Below, piece by piece: positions 62,045-64,000 of a stretch of 64,000 nt of DNA. Position numbers and translations under genes: made by a program. Within the stretch, counting starts at the first letter, position 1. Each line of letters starts with the position of its first letter. This DNA is from Macrobrachium rosenbergii (taxonomy: Eukaryota; Arthropoda; Malacostraca; Decapoda; Palaemonidae), in the NCBI RefSeq assembly GCF_040412425.1, contig NC_089741.1, forward strand, positions 42,143,538-42,207,537. Reading direction: 5' to 3'. The notes under the pieces are model-generated. The model had not been told where the DNA came from. It was given only the letters and a program-made list of their open reading frames with translations, and did not search any database.

Positions 62045-62235
62045 AGTAAATAAATAAAACCACAAAAATTAATGTGGCCCAAAGCCAGACTCCCTAGGCC
62101 TTTCGACCTTTCCCAAACGACTTTGGCTATGATCAGAAGACCCCAAATGCTGCAGTCTCGGGATCATTCAATTACTCCGCCCAATCCCGTGGGAATCGGC
62201 GCCCACGTTTCACATGTATAGGTGCCTGTCTGCTC

Positions 62236-62238
<3 letters not shown>

Positions 62239-62297
<59 letters not shown>
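62239..62297. repeat. (GA)n microsatellite
   Basis: About 29 GA units. Confidence 0.96.
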
Positions 62298-62951
<654 letters not shown>

Positions 62952-62953
<2 letters not shown>

Positions 62954-63536
62954 TATTGCTCACTAATATGATCTCACGCTCCCAACTGCTGGCAGACGGA
63001 ACAACCCGACTTGGTGTCATAATTAAGAAAGAAAAAGTAACTGGAACATTCAATAAATGTCATATAAAAGCAACGTGCATTTACATAAACCAAGAGAGGC
63101 CCGAAATTTCGAGCTGACCATCACATCCATTACAACCGAAAAGCCATTTGGACCGCGTACAATTCCTTGACCATAAACCCACGAAACTCGTTTTCAAAGT
63201 ACTTCTCCCAACCTAAACTCGATCGAGTTCCAGCCGATAGTTCCTCGCTTCTCATCCTTCGTACTTTCTTGGTCTTGATATCTGCAAAGGACTCCCTCAC
63301 TGCATTGCAACCAGCCAGCACTATAATGAGTAAGAGTGTGTTTTTGATGAGGTGCTGAAGTTCTATGAGATCTGTTGGTCATTCCAGGGATCCCAGGGCA
63401 GGTTAAAATGTGTGTGTGTGTGTGTGTGTATGACTACCACAACTGACTGATTACCACGTACCTAATTCACTGCTAGATCAAGAGAAACAAACTAGGTTAA
63501 ATGAAATGTTTAGACTTTCGTACTCATCAGAAATTT

Positions 63537-63538
<2 letters not shown>
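62952..63538. other. No supported gene; one unassigned frame pair
   Basis: Minus-strand frames at 63382-63194 and 63321-63130 (about 62 codons each) overlap and look protein-like in composition ('VRRMRSEELSAG', 'FENEFRGFMVKEL'). I recognise neither and see no splice context. A (GT)n run lies at 63410-63429. Confidence 0.2.

Positions 63539-63589
<51 letters not shown>
63539..63589. repeat. (GA)n microsatellite
   Basis: About 25 GA units. Confidence 0.96.
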
Positions 63590-63590
<1 letters not shown>

Positions 63591-63724
63591 TAACAAGTGC
63601 ACTGAAACTCATCTTAGGACGTCATTTACATAACCAATGCATACCTAACAGGACAGGACAGCCAGCATAAAAGGGTCAAACTACAATTAATGTATAAACT
63701 TCCAATAATACATAATTTCACGCT

Positions 63725-63875
63725 TATCATCCAGGATCTTATCTCGGTAACACCAAGTATCCTGAAGTGGTCTCCCTTGCAAGCACACCTCCAGCATCTT
63801 TGAATATTTTATCTCAAGAACACCCAGTATACTGAAGTGGTCTCCCTTGCAAACATATCTCCAGCATCTTTGAGA
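63725..63875. repeat. Tandem duplication, period about 78 bp
   Basis: Two copies of 'cctgaagtggtctcccttgc' type sequence ('ttatctc', 'aacacc.agtat', 'ctgaagtggtctcccttgca', 'ctccagcatctttga') lie head to tail. Confidence 0.93.
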
Positions 63876-64000
63876 ACGTTTCTTCCAAATATCTGACCAA
63901 AGAGCAAAATACGGATGGCAAAACTGGATTCGCACGTGCGATACTGACCACCTGTTAACGGTTTGTCGGTAAAATTGTGACTCAATAGAAAACGTGATCG

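Overview
This is a window of non-coding-rich eukaryotic (animal) genomic DNA. It has intron-split coding exons with GT-AG splice sites, no bacterial-style operons, and a very high density of simple-sequence repeats: long (GA)n/(CT)n, (AT)n, (GT)n, (AAT)n and (AGG)n arrays spread over the whole 64 kb. This microsatellite load, together with several dispersed short repeat families, is what one expects of a decapod crustacean (shrimp, prawn or crayfish type). The organism assignment is inference from genome style; no mitochondrial, rRNA or other diagnostic marker is present.

The only protein-coding gene I can support is on the minus strand at the left end. Three consecutive coding exons (8939-8744, 7321-6981 and 2611-2445) join in frame through clean splice sites and phases (1, 0, 2). 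They encode the N-terminal ~235 residues of a class V P4-type ATPase, the ATP10A/B/D family of phospholipid flippases. The start codon is fixed by an in-frame stop four codons upstream. The gene runs off the left edge before the first membrane segment, so the catalytic body is not in the window. A 3' splice site 27 bases upstream of the ATG shows that at least one non-coding 5' exon lies further right, but I could not locate it.

Everything to the right of about 9 kb looks like intron or intergenic DNA. It holds four classes of repeat. (1) Microsatellites, many tens of arrays. (2) Tandem minisatellites and satellites with periods of 17 to about 140 bp, for example at 9.0, 18.3, 21.9, 25.6, 32.0, 42.3, 47.8, 53.4, 56.6, 58.4 and 59.1 kb. 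(3) Compound satellites, in which a (GA)n or (CT)n array plus a conserved unique spacer is repeated as one unit, most strikingly at 23.4-24.5 kb and also at 13.5, 17.8, 24.8, 28.4, 39.9, 48.4 and 61.4 kb. (4) Dispersed families: family A (5 copies, hairpin-rich, about 0.3-0.4 kb), family B (9 copies, about 0.3 kb, with a hairpin near each end), family C (2 related copies) and a roughly 235-bp terminal-inverted-repeat element (2 copies, MITE-like).

Most long open frames are translations of repeats (poly Arg-Glu, Leu-Ser, Tyr-Ile, or repeats of 8-10 residues) and are not treated as genes. I see no tRNA, rRNA, CRISPR array, viral gene or defence system. The most notable material is the set of structured dispersed families and the compound GA-spacer satellites; none of it can be shown to be functional from sequence alone.
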